From: Microvelia longipes | Taxonomy: Eukaryota; Arthropoda; Insecta; Hemiptera; Veliidae | Direction: 5' to 3' | Assembly: GCA_018340805.1 (NCBI GenBank) | Contig: JACMZG010001911.1 | Span: 35,006,652-35,070,651 of the forward strand | Length of the DNA stretch: 64,000 nucleotides | Shown: one piece after another, positions 1 through 9,024 of the stretch | Layout of the letters: each line of letters opens with the position of its first letter | Numbering within the stretch: position 1 is the stretch's first letter | The notes under the pieces: model-generated | The model's database searches: none | Seen by the model: only the letters and a program-made list of their open reading frames with translations | Told to the model about the DNA's origin: nothing | Made by a program: the position numbers and the translations under genes

Positions 1-1
1 A

Positions 2-181
2 AATACCTGGCCCCTCGCTGTCATAACGCAAGTGTTCCCAAGTCAAGATGGGCTTGTACGGAAAGTGGAGGTAAGAATTGGTAATACAGCTACCATCCTA
101 AAGCGCCCGGCTACGGGAATAGTATTACTTATTAAAAAAGAAGACCCAGGGATGATCCCCGTCAAAGAGCCTGCAGATTGA
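2..181 (+). CDS. BEL/Pao pol C-terminal end (DUF5641-like domain), partial at window edge
   Basis: The frame starting at base 2 is open for 59 codons and ends at a TGA. It begins NTWPLAVITQVFPSQDGL and continues through a basic, beta-rich stretch to a final Pro-Ala-Asp. This matches the DUF5641 domain that follows the integrase core at the end of BEL/Pao polyproteins. The same sequence, inverted and frameshifted, recurs at about 3584-3720 beside a recognisable integrase, which supports the assignment. About 30 bp after the stop there is a purine-rich stretch (ATTGGGGAG) and then a likely LTR, the expected order at the 3' end of such an element. The 5' part lies outside the window. Within the window the frame is intact, unlike every other pol piece here. 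Confidence 0.75.
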   Translation, partial: NTWPLAVITQVFPSQDGLVRKVEVRIGNTATILKRPATGIVLLIKKEDPGMIPVKEPAD

Positions 182-212
182 AATTCAACCGAAGGTATGA
201 ATTGGGGAGCCA

Positions 213-440
213 TGTCGGCGTGGCCGTGAATTTTTACTTATTTGTTAATTTTATTTTTATTGTTTAATAATTTGTCAATAATTTGTCATACATTATTGTC
301 ATTTTGAAAATACTAGAAACCCAAATAAATTTCTTTACGTTATGGTAAATAGAGTGTTAAATAGATTACTGTAGCAGTAAAGAAGTGATAGCATCTCGCT
401 GCCCTGTGAAACGGCAGCGATAGTAAAGAAATTTATTCAC
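213..440 (+). repeat. Probable BEL/Pao long terminal repeat
   Basis: The segment lies between the end of pol (stop at 181) and the start of gag-like sequence (open from about 515). It follows a purine-rich tract at 202-209 that would serve as the plus-strand primer site, and it begins with TGT as LTRs do. It holds an AATAAA at 324-329. The 3' boundary is uncertain: a CA at 438-439 is one candidate, and I cannot identify the primer binding site. There is no second copy of this LTR in the window, so its ends cannot be fixed by comparison. Confidence 0.55.
324..437 (+). promoter_or_regulatory. Nested hairpin in the LTR, with the poly(A) signal in its stem
   Basis: Bases 324-338 and 423-437 are perfect 15-bp inverted repeats (AATAAATTTCTTTAC and its complement). 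Inside them, 396-403 and 413-420 form a second perfect 8-bp stem (TCGCTGCC and its complement) with a 9-nt loop. The outer stem contains the AATAAA. A transcript could fold so that the polyadenylation signal is paired. The pairing is seen directly; any role is inference. Confidence 0.45.
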
Positions 441-514
441 TGATTCCCTAGAATTTTGAATCAAGATCAAGAGGCATGTCTGTAAGATCCTTCAAGAGTG
501 GAAGGAAGAGGTAA

Positions 515-1983
515 GGATTATCACGAGGAATCGGCAACGACGCCAACTCAGAGAAAGGTATACCCGTAGAATTAGATAAGCAGTTGCGAGATCTCCGTGC
601 TTCTACCAGAGAGCTTAAGATGAAGCAAGCGGAGGTTGTCCAACTGCTTAAAAGGGTGGATAAGATGGGCGGCTCGTTCGATTCTTATGCTGTTATATTG
701 AATACCATATTAGAATTAGATGTTGGTATTTGGGAAATATCTCCCGTAGTTGACTCTATGTTGTTAGAGTACGATTCAGAGCCTCAATTGTTAGATGCCC
801 AAACTTACCTTATGGGCCTTAAATCATTCATTGTTACTCATAAAAAAATAATTACTGAGAAGGTTACCGAGGAATTAAAAAGCAGTAACTCTATTAAAGC
901 ACCATCCATAGTAGGCGCAAGGTCCCAGAGGTCTAATTCTGAATAAGCAGCACTACCTCCAAGCGAGTGCTGAAATACTTATAGCTAAAATAGAAACAAG
1001 TTCTCGAGACAATGCGCTCAAACTTAAACAAATAGATTTAGAGCAAAAAAAGTTAGAATTACGTCGTCAGGAGTTAGAGTTAGAGGGAGAGATTTCAAAA
1101 AATAAATTAATAGAAGAAGCTCTGGAAGACGAGAATTTAGGTCGAGCGGAACTTGAGGAAGTCTTAAGTACAGCGAAGTTGTTTGATAAAAATTTAGAGT
1201 CACTAGTAACTCGTACTAACGCAAAACAAGATTCCGGTTCCGTTCGTAACCTGAACACTCCTCTACCAGTAACCCCTGATTCTTCATACAAAACCTTAGA
1301 TAATGTAGATAATGCGAATTGTGTGAAGCCTGATGATGTGCCTAAAAAATATGGAACCCATACCCCACCTATTTATCCCAACCAACTCTTAGAACTGCAA
1401 CCTGGGACAGATGGGATAGCACAGTCCAAAGCCATGAACCCTGCCTCATCGACGTCCCGTTCCGGTCAAATTATTTTACCAACGTCATCCGAAGTTCCAT
1501 ATAAATTACACGGTTGTTTAGAAACTAATCCTTTAGTGTTAAACACAAAACTACAACTCTTAAATTCGTTAACCCCTACAAAATTTAATGGTGATAGCCA
1601 ACTTTACCCTATTTTTGAAAAAGAAGTTAGGTTTCATTTAGATGATAACATCTTACCAGATGCGGTCAAACCTGCGTTGTTATCAAAGTTCTTAGAAGGT
1701 AAAGCCTTGGAATTGTATCAGAGTAACCCAGGGTTATCCTTTGAACAGTATATGCGACTATTAGAAAAACGGTTTGGGGATAAAATCGCTATAGTAGAGT
1801 CGTGGGTAGCTAGATTAACTGAAGGGCCCCAAATAGCGTACAATGATTCTATAGGTTTAGCAAAATTGGCAGATCTGTTATCTACGGCCAGTCGAGTATT
1901 AAAAGACAATCAAGAAATTAATTCTAAGTTGTGTTTAAAAAGGATTGTGGAAAAACTTCCGTACAAATTTAAAGTCAATGCTC
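515..1983 (+). pseudogene. gag: BEL/Pao gag, N-terminal and central part, frameshifted and interrupted
   Basis: Two overlapping plus-strand frames make one gag-like region. The first is open from 515 to 946, with its first in-frame ATG at 620. The second is open from about 915 to the breakpoint near 1983, so one frameshift lies between 915 and 946. The middle (about 990-1200) is a highly charged Leu/Glu/Lys-rich predicted coiled coil. The part from about 1560 on (LTPTKFNGDSQLYPIFEKEV) matches the DUF1759 gag domain of BEL/Pao elements. Bases after 1983 read antisense to the protease start, so the last residues of the open frame are not gag. The zinc-knuckle C-terminus is missing here and lies inverted downstream at 1984-2772. 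An alternative short start at 476 (ATGTCTGTA) ends at a TAA at 512. Confidence 0.8.
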
Positions 1984-2772
1984 TCCAAGAAGCATGTATC
2001 GCTCCCTCGAAAAATGCATAGATCAAATTTTATTGTTTGGGTTATCTTTATGATGAACAAATACAGGAATGACAAACGAAGTTGTCCATACTGATCGACT
2101 TTATGGATAAAGTTTGATATCTAACATTTATAAGTGGACGTTTCAATAACGTTTTTGTATTACGTTAAGACGATCAAGGCTGTAGGATGGCAATTGCATC
2201 CTTCTTTTTCACATTTTAAATTTCCGACAAAATTTTTAATGAAATTTTCCCAAACACGAAAAACAAAGCCCTTCATTTTCTATGAATAACTTTTTATTTT
2301 CCCAACTTTATCTCTAAATCTTTACAATCATTAATTTATGTAACCCTGAGTGGCAAAACAGACAAGTTTTATTTTTATCGGTTTGATCAAAATCATTCGA
2401 AAAATTACTTAATATTTTTGCTTTGTTTTGTTTATTTGTGTCAAATAAATTTGGGTTTTATTTTATCCAAATTTTAAAATTGTGGTTGTGAATTTAGCTA
2501 CCTTGGATACAATATGGCAAGAAAATTTCCGTCTTTTTCCGCTACAGCGGAAATCCAACTGACTTTAAATTTGTACGAAAGTTTTCCACAATCCTTTTTA
2601 AACACAACTTAGAATTCTTGATTGTCTTTTAATACTCGAAGATACAGATCTGCCAATTTTGCTAAACCTATAGAATCATTGTACGCTCCCTTCAGTTAAT
2701 CTAGCTACCCACGACTCTACTAATTTTATCCAAACCGTTTTTCTAATAGTCGATATACTGTTCAAAGGATAA
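1984..2772 (-). pseudogene. gag: Inverted copy of gag C-terminus with zinc knuckles, up to the protease start
   Basis: The minus strand re-reads gag. About 2555-2772 is the reverse complement of about 1735-1983, and about 1984-2082 is the reverse complement of the protease start at about 2773-2865. The intervening 2083-2555 has no forward copy in this window. Its minus strand codes a CLFCHSGLHKL zinc-knuckle start (about 2367-2312) and a second Cys-rich motif, GLCFSCLGKFH (about 2270-2238), both typical of BEL/Pao gag. Several single-base frameshifts and stops break it, one inside the first zinc knuckle. The piece is a complete gag-to-protease joint placed backwards between forward gag and forward protease. 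It is not expressible as it stands. Confidence 0.75.
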
Positions 2773-3583
2773 CGTTTGTCATTCCTGTATTTGTTCATCA
2801 TAAAGATAACCCAAACAATAAAATTTTGATCTATGCATTGTTAGACGAGGGGAGCGATACATGCTTCTTGGAAGAGCATTTAGCAACAAATTTAGAAGTG
2901 CAGGGTATAGATACTACATTAGAACTAAGCACGATGCATGGAAAACAATTAATAAACACGACGAGGTTGAAAGGGATAATAGTTTCAAGTTATGACGAAA
3001 GCACTGTTATAGGTTTACCTAAAAAAACTTACACTAGGGATTTTATACCGGGAACCATTGAAGAAATAGCAACACCAGAGTTAGCCAATCAGTTTGCACA
3101 TTTGAAAGATATCGCTAAAAAATATTACACCAATAATAAAAAATATAAGTATTTCGATGCTGATAGGAAATAAACTGTCCTGAGGCCCTTGCCCTTTGGA
3201 TGTTAGACAAGGCCGACCGAATGAACCATACGGAAGAAAGTCGGTTCTTGGATGGGGGATAATAGGCCCTAAGCCTTATGGTACACATATATCTGTTTCA
3301 AATAGAATTTCGGTTAAAGAAATCATAATATTTTTTCAAATAGATGATGGAAGTGAAAAAAGTGAGTTATAATTTAGCTCCATCAATTTCGATAGAGAAT
3401 TTGTACAAAAAAAATTGAGAGAGGTCTTGTACATAGAGACGATAAACACTACGAAATGCCGCTACCGCTCAAAGATGATAATATATTTGTAGAAAAATAA
3501 TAAGGTTGGCTATAGCTAGGCTGAAGTCACTAAAAAGAAAGTTAGTGACGAGAAAGTATAAAGAAGATTATTTAAAATTTATG
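2773..3583 (+). pseudogene. pol: BEL/Pao protease and start of reverse transcriptase, frameshifted
   Basis: The first frame, open to the stop at 3171-3173, contains LLDEGSDTCFLEEHLA, an aspartic protease active-site region of the DUF1758/retropepsin type found in BEL/Pao. Near 3147 the homology moves to another frame (ATGCTGATAGGAAAT), passes a TGA at about 3180 and continues through a GWGIIGPKPYGTHISVSNRI segment, the protease-RT linker of these elements. From about 3389 a further frame gives REFVQKKIERGLVHRDDKHY and, after one more shift, RLAIARLKSLKRKL to about 3583. These are the N-terminal RT motifs. At about 3584 the sequence turns into reverse-complemented DUF5641 sequence. The continuation of RT lies on the other strand at 4222-4510. 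There are at least three frame breaks. Confidence 0.75.
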
Positions 3584-4221
3584 GTCTTCTTTTTTATAAG
3601 TAATACTATTCCCCGTAGCCGGGCGCTTTAGGATGGTAGCTGTGTTACCAATTCTTACCTCCACTTTCCGTACAAGCCCATCTTGCTTGGGAACACTTGC
3701 GTTATGACAGCAAGGGGCCAGGTATTTCTCGGTTGTGACTGGTCTTTAACTATCACGATGTCCCCTACTTCCAGATTTCTTTCTTTCCTTGTCCATTTTT
3801 CTCTATGCTGCAATCCTAGCAAAAACTCTTTTTTCCATCGCGACCAAAATTCTTGGCTAAGGTGCTGGACATGCTTCCAGCGTTTTCTACTGTACAAGTC
3901 GCTCTGTCCAAAGTCGCCAGGTGGTGGTGCTCCTGGAGGGTCCTTTAAGGTCAAAATATGGCTGGGTGTTAGTGGCTCCAAAGAATGCGGATCAAACAAA
4001 TTGTTAACTGTTAATGGCCTACCATTAATAACAGCTTCACACTCACAGAAAAATGTCCTCAAACCATCATCACTTAAAAGGCCCTCATGCGTTCTCAAGA
4101 GATAATCTAGAATGCGTCTACCTGACCCAATCTGTCTCTCAACGACTCCATTCATGTGGCTAGCTGTCGGGGTGTTAAACAAGAACTCACAAGACTTGTC
4201 TGCCATAATTTTAAACACAAC
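3584..4221 (-). pseudogene. pol: BEL/Pao integrase distal half plus DUF5641 domain
   Basis: The minus-strand frame reads from KIMADKSCEF through PTASHMNGVVERQIGSGRR, which holds the third catalytic residue (Glu) of a DDE integrase. It continues through the VINGRPLT segment and a DUF5641 domain with LEVGDIVIVKD and NTWPLAVITQVFPS. Compared with the intact copy at 2-181, one base is missing just after this, so the frame ends at a TAA at about 3655. Homology continues out of frame to about 3584, where it joins forward RT sequence. The last dozen codons and the LTR are lost. The first two catalytic Asp residues are in a separate minus-strand piece at 4611-5914, with a displaced RT segment between. 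Confidence 0.8.
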
Positions 4222-4510
4222 CTCATGTAAAAACATCCCTCAATATCTCCCATAAAGCAATCCTCTCTTTTCTGAACCTAAGCAAGACGCCTATTACTGA
4301 ATTTGTCAAATCTGGACTTGATATTAAGGTTATTTAGAGCTACCCCCTGGTATATAGCCGAGCAATCAAAACAACGCGAATTTTTGTTTTCTGGGATGAT
4401 ATACTCCGTGATGTGGTAGATACCACACTCTCCCTATTTTTTGATGCTCAGGGTTAAGCTTCTTCAGCGTATCCTTTTTCAAATAGATCATAGATTAGTT
4501 TACAAATTTT
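4222..4510 (-). pseudogene. pol: Displaced BEL/Pao reverse transcriptase fragment (motifs 1, 2 and A)
   Basis: The minus strand codes KLIYDLFEKGYAEEA and then, in other frames, a WYLPHHGVYHPRKQKIRVVF segment, a LTNSVIGVLLRFRKERIAL segment and MGDIEGCFYM. These are successive motifs of the BEL/Pao RT, and the Asp of MGDIEG corresponds to the first catalytic Asp of motif A. At least two frameshifts and several stops interrupt it. The start of this piece continues directly from the RT end at 3583 on the other strand, so an inversion split the RT. The rest of the RT palm, including the YXDD motif, is absent from the window. The integrase sequence that follows on the minus strand is not its natural neighbour. 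Confidence 0.75.
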
Positions 4511-4697
4511 GGGAGCGAAGAAAGAATTGCAAAAAGGTTTAGAAGAGATCGATGTGGAGGCAGTTAGAAAAATTATGGCAGACAAGTCTTGTGAGTTCTT
4601 GTTTAACACCAACTCACAAGACTTGTCTGCCATAATTTTTCTAACTGCCTCTACATCGATCTCTTCTAAACCTTTTTGCAATTCTTTCTTCGCTCCC
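4511..4697. repeat. Large palindrome inside integrase: 87-bp arms, 13-bp spacer
   Basis: Bases 4511-4597 and 4611-4697 are reverse complements over 87 bp, with one mismatch seen (GATGTGGAGGC against GATGTAGAGGC). The spacer is CTTGTTTAACACC. Both arms code the same integrase stretch (GAKKELQKGLEEIDVEAVRK and onward), once per strand. The arms and spacer lie exactly where the minus-strand integrase stops matching its family. Confidence 0.9.
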
Positions 4698-5914
4698 ACA
4701 AAATTTGTTCCCATATCACAGCGTAATAGCTTAACGTCTCCTCTTCTACATAAAAACCTCCGTAGAGCGTTAATAAACGAACTGGTGTCTAAACTATCCA
4801 GTAAGTCTATGTGCACACCTCTACACGCTAAGCAGGTAAAAAGAATACCATAACGCTTAACCTCTCTTCGTAGATTTCTGACATAAAAAGGCCCGAATAC
4901 GTCGACCGCGCTATGAGTGAATGGTGGAGCTGGTGTGACACGATCAGTCGGTAGATCATTCATTTTCTGATGAATGAACGGACCCCGTAAACGTTTACAC
5001 GACACGCATCGCCCGATAAAATTAGCAATCGCTGAACTACCCCCAATAATCCAATAACCCCTGCTTCTAATTTCGTTAGCTGTAATGCCACGACCCTGAT
5101 GGTGTACGGCCTGATGATAGTGCCAAATTAAAAGAGTAGCGAGGTGTGACTTTCTAGGAATGATAACGGGGTGCCTTTCCGATCCTGGGAGGCTGGAATG
5201 TTTAATTCTACCCCCCACTCTTAATATTCCTAGAGGGTCTATAAAAGGATCAAGGGGTGAAATACTGGTTCTTTTCCTCCCATCCCTTGATTTAAGGACC
5301 TCCAAATCTAACTGAAAGTACTTATTTTGATACATTTTTATAATATGACTCTCAGCTAAGCTTAATTCCGAAATCGATAAAGGTTTATTAGTTAAACTGT
5401 ACCGCGTACAGTCTTCCCCCCTCAAACGTACCTGTAAAATCAAAATTAGTCTACGAATAATGGCTACGTGTCGCTTTAATTTGGTCCAATTACTAAACTT
5501 ATCGATTTTCTTTTCAAGAAAGTTATTTTTACTAGAACTTACAACCTTTCTTACGTGAAAATTACCTTGCTCTTTCCTAATTTCAGGATCTTCCGAATTA
5601 ACTTCTATTTTTGGGTGTTCAACCCAAGACTTAGACTCTTCCCAAAGAAATGTTGGTCCTCTAAACCAACATGAGCTCTTCAGGTCTAAAACTGAGGTGC
5701 CTCTAGAAGCAAAATCAGCAGGGTTCTCTTTAGATGACACGTATTGCCATTCCTGTGGCTCTGAACAATCACGCAAAATTTGTACCCTATTCGCTACAAA
5801 AGTGTGAAAACGTCTAGTTTCATTATTTATATATCCTAAGACAACCTTACTATCCGTCCACATATACCTTTTCAGAATATTATAACCCAATTCTTTTGTA
5901 AGCGTTGCTGCCAC
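4611..5914 (-). pseudogene. pol: BEL/Pao RNase H C-terminal part plus proximal integrase
   Basis: An open minus-strand frame of 486 residues runs from 5914 to 4454. The first ~435 are genuine pol; the last ~50 are antisense read-through of the palindrome and RT scrap. Residue Asp21 (YMWTDSKVVLGYI) and SSKENPADFASRG near 60-72 are RNase H signatures of BEL/Pao. Residues 265-272 with Cys303 and Cys306 (HYHQAVHH, CVSC) form the integrase H2C2 zinc-binding module. Asp338 (AVDVFGPF) and Asp400 (RCDMGTNFVGA) are the first two catalytic residues; the usual SDNGTNF is altered but keeps the Asp. The catalytic Glu is in the separate piece at 3584-4221. The 5' boundary at about 5914 abuts AT-rich non-coding DNA, so RT and the rest of RNase H are missing upstream. 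This is the longest uninterrupted coding stretch in the window. Confidence 0.85.
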
Positions 5915-6439
5915 ATTAAATGATATATATTATTACTATTTAACACACGATATATTTACAATAATACAAAAGATAAAAGAGATCATTATGTTATTAAAGA
6001 TAAAATACAAATTTAATGAATGGAGAAAAATTTTTAATCTTATCTTCATATGATTCATTTAATTTAATCAACTGATTTCAAATGTACTATCTCTCTATCT
6101 CTTAACATCTTGTTTTGATATAAAAAATGGTTATTGTTATAAGAGTTTTTGTTATAAAGTGCGCCGCACAAGGAAAATAACGTGATCATATATCTCACGC
6201 AATGACATAGCATGTCTCAATAATCCTCTTATGGTTTTACATAAGATTCTACAAATTTGATTTTGTCTCAGTAAGTCTATGCGAGTAAGTGCGAGCACGA
6301 GTGGACTGCGATAAACACCAGATTATGATTTTGAAAGTAATATCATCATCCGGTGTTGCCTATGGGTTATATGACCCCGTCTTCTTTTTTGAGAATTTTT
6401 ATCAGAAGTTAAGGTGAGAAGTGAGAGGATCGATTTCAC
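5915..6439. other. AT-rich non-coding DNA after the retroelement
   Basis: There is no credible coding region and no recognisable RNA gene. No LTR copy is seen at this edge of the retroelement. Confidence 0.5.
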
Positions 6440-6835
6440 TTGGTCTTCTGATTCCAAAAAATCCGCTTGAAATACATATATGCATGTGTGTGTGTGTGTT
6501 TACAATTTTGTTTGTATGTGTGTAACTGTGTGTGTCTGTTATCACCGTTGCTCCCACTAGTATTTATGCCAGAGAGTTGGAACTTGGTACAAAAATTAAA
6601 CTATGCGTCTAGTTATGATATTTGGAAAATAATATTTATATAAGGTCATGAACCGGTGATAATGACTCCCAAAAAATTTCAAATATTCATAAAATGCGGA
6701 AATCGTTTCGATCTATTTGAGATTTGGCACTTATATGAGACCTCAACATATGTGCCAAGTTTCATCCCATTATCAGCATTAGTTCAATTTTTATCTAATG
6801 GTTAGCATACGTTTTTAAAAAAATAAATATTTAAA
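6440..6835 (+). repeat. Dispersed repeat family R1, copy 1
   Basis: It carries the family core TGTGTCTGTTATCACCGTTG, then a segment ending GAGAGTTGGAACTTGGTAC, then TTGGCAC and a 3' part with ATTATCAGCATTAGTTCA. The same order recurs at 19770-20095 and 54395-54660, and inverted at 14930-15320 and 20780-21105. A (GT)n run sits just before the core. No coding potential is seen. It is probably an old non-autonomous transposon; its class is unknown. Confidence 0.6.
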
Positions 6836-7034
6836 AATACTCCACTTGAGTTTAAATTTGGCAAATCTTACATATTCATTTATGTAATAAATAAGAATAT
6901 TAAGTAGTCCATATAAGAATATTAAATAGTGTATTAAGTTTCATTTCAATACGGCTAATACATCTACGGATTTTGCTAGATCATAAAAAATAAACAGCTT
7001 CGACCGCTGGAAATAAAACTCATGTATTTACTAT

Positions 7035-7080
7035 TTGAGGACGAGTGAAGCGAGTCCGAAAACGTGTTGCAGTATAAATT
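7035..7080 (-). repeat. Dispersed repeat family R2, short fragment
   Basis: The reverse complement reads ATTTATACTGCAACACG and then TTTCGGACTCGCTTCACTCG. These two elements also occur in the R2 copies at 13741-13935 and 14575-14800. Confidence 0.4.
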
Positions 7081-8908
7081 TGATGATTTATATATTCTGA
7101 GGAAGATTAAATTAAATATTCGAGATAAGAAAATTTAGCAATTCTTTTAAAAAATAAATTTAATTAATTAGTTATTAATTATTTTAAATCATATTAGTGA
7201 CATTTTAATGGCGTTTTATCTACTCATCATATTTTCTTTTCTAAGTTCAAAGGAGAGAGAGGTATTGTATGTATAAATTAATTTGTAATGCCACTTTTAG
7301 CATAACATTTTTAAGCTTTAACTACATTTCCTACAAAAACCTAAAGCGAGTTAGTGTCTGAATAATGTTGATGTCATTTTGCTATGAATGCCTGTTATAA
7401 TGAAAATATGGTCTATTTGTTTGCTCCTATTTGTTCAATAGGATGTTTAAACTATGTGCTTGCACGGCAAGCTGGTTGAATTACCTTAGGAATGCTGGCT
7501 TTCCTCAAAATTCAGTCGCCGGGCCTTCGGGTTTGAGTAATTTGAGTATTCGGTTTGGTTCCAATCTAGTTTCGGTCTTCTCACAGCCCCAAAAACATTG
7601 GAAACAACCCTCTACACAAAATGTATTATTTGATGGGCATATTTAAGATTTTCTGCTTATTTTCCTCGTTTTTCGTCTTTTGGGAGACTTAAAGTGGTTG
7701 TATCACTCCGAATCGGTTTTATTCAATTTAGCGCCACAAGAATAAAAATAACTTCTTCACGGCGAAATTTTGTAACCATTAAAAATAGGTAGGGATTAAA
7801 AGATAGGTACTCGTATTGTTACATTGCCCACATTTCCAAGTTCGACTTCCCGTTATACCATCAGCGAAATTTTTTCAGAGCTATAAAATACTTTGCTATT
7901 TAAAAGTAATAGTGAATTAAAAGACAAAGTTATCAGTTAGTTATTATTTAATTGCTTATAGGTCGTGTTGCTAGACTTGTTAGAAGAATATTAGTACTTC
8001 AAAGATTTTTTTAGATTAAATATTTATTACTCCTTCTACTCCATCATACTTTTTAAACTTCTTGCGGAACCCCTAATGCCCTTTTGTGAAACCTTAAGAT
8101 TCCGCAAAACACCATTTAAGAATCGCTAACCATGACCACCATCTTCTTCTAAGGGAGTTAGCAAAAAGACGTAGTCTGCATAGCTAGCTAAATATGTTCA
8201 GCTAGTTAGCTCAACGATGTAGGCCATTTGTTTAATGCTCTATCATCTCTCACAAATTATTTTTACTAATTACTAAGCTTATATCTCCTGGGTCACGACG
8301 TTGAAATAAATTGTTATAAAATTCGTAATTCTGTAACATCTTATTTATTAAGTGCTAAAAGTTTCTTTACTTTTAGTTTTTTGCGAGAAAGCTGCCAAAT
8401 TTGTAACAAAAACACAAATTTAATCAACAAAACTTGGTTTAATCTAGACATACCTTGCTACCCATCATAAATTAACATTAGGGATATTGTTTATTATTTA
8501 ATGCTGTCTCTTATAGTCTTTTTATTTTTATTATTTTTCTAATTCTAGAATCTTTTACTAGGAACTGTACATCATTAGTCTAGCTGGTTAAAATATTTAA
8601 AATGACGCTGGTTGAAATATACAGAGAGATAGTTTCTTACTATAAGGTTGTAAAAGAATCATTTCAATCTGGTATAAATTCATAGTAAACAGTGTCGTCT
8701 AATTATAGACGTCCTAAAGGGTTAAAGAGGAAAGATAGCCTTCTATAAATGTTTGAACCCATGAGACAGAGTTGTGATGGATTTACACTCCAAATTAAAA
8801 CAAAATCTCCGTTGCTCATAAAATACTCTGTTATAGCGATTTTCCATCAGGGAAATTATAGTTATTTGGATAATAGAGAGGCAAACTATGTTTAACTTAG
8901 TATATGTT
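7081..8908. other. AT-rich non-coding DNA
   Basis: A 71-codon open stretch at 7431-7646 lies in locally higher-GC sequence, but it resembles no family I know and has no supporting features. At about 8043-8125 a segment reading TTCTTGCGGAACCCCTAATG looks like an eroded repeat. Nothing else is recognised. Confidence 0.4.
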
Positions 8909-8918
8909 TATATATAAT

Positions 8919-8972
<54 letters not shown>

Positions 8973-8984
8973 TATATATATGTA

Positions 8985-9022
<38 letters not shown>
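8909..9022. repeat. Compound microsatellite (AT)n-(GT)n
   Basis: Interrupted TA repeats run from about 8909 to 8980, then TGTATGTA, then about 16 GT units. Open frames across it on the minus strand are artefacts of the repeat. Confidence 0.95.

Positions 9023-9024
<2 letters not shown>

Noticed and set aside
1067..1291. Minus-strand frame opposite gag
   Set aside because: It is a shadow of the gag coiled-coil coding strand.
3683..4105. Plus-strand 140-codon frame
   Set aside because: It is antisense to the integrase/DUF5641 coding strand and has no family resemblance.
4509..4853. Plus-strand 114-codon frame starting with integrase-like residues
   Set aside because: It is one arm of the palindrome read forward and then antisense through the other arm; it is not a separate gene.
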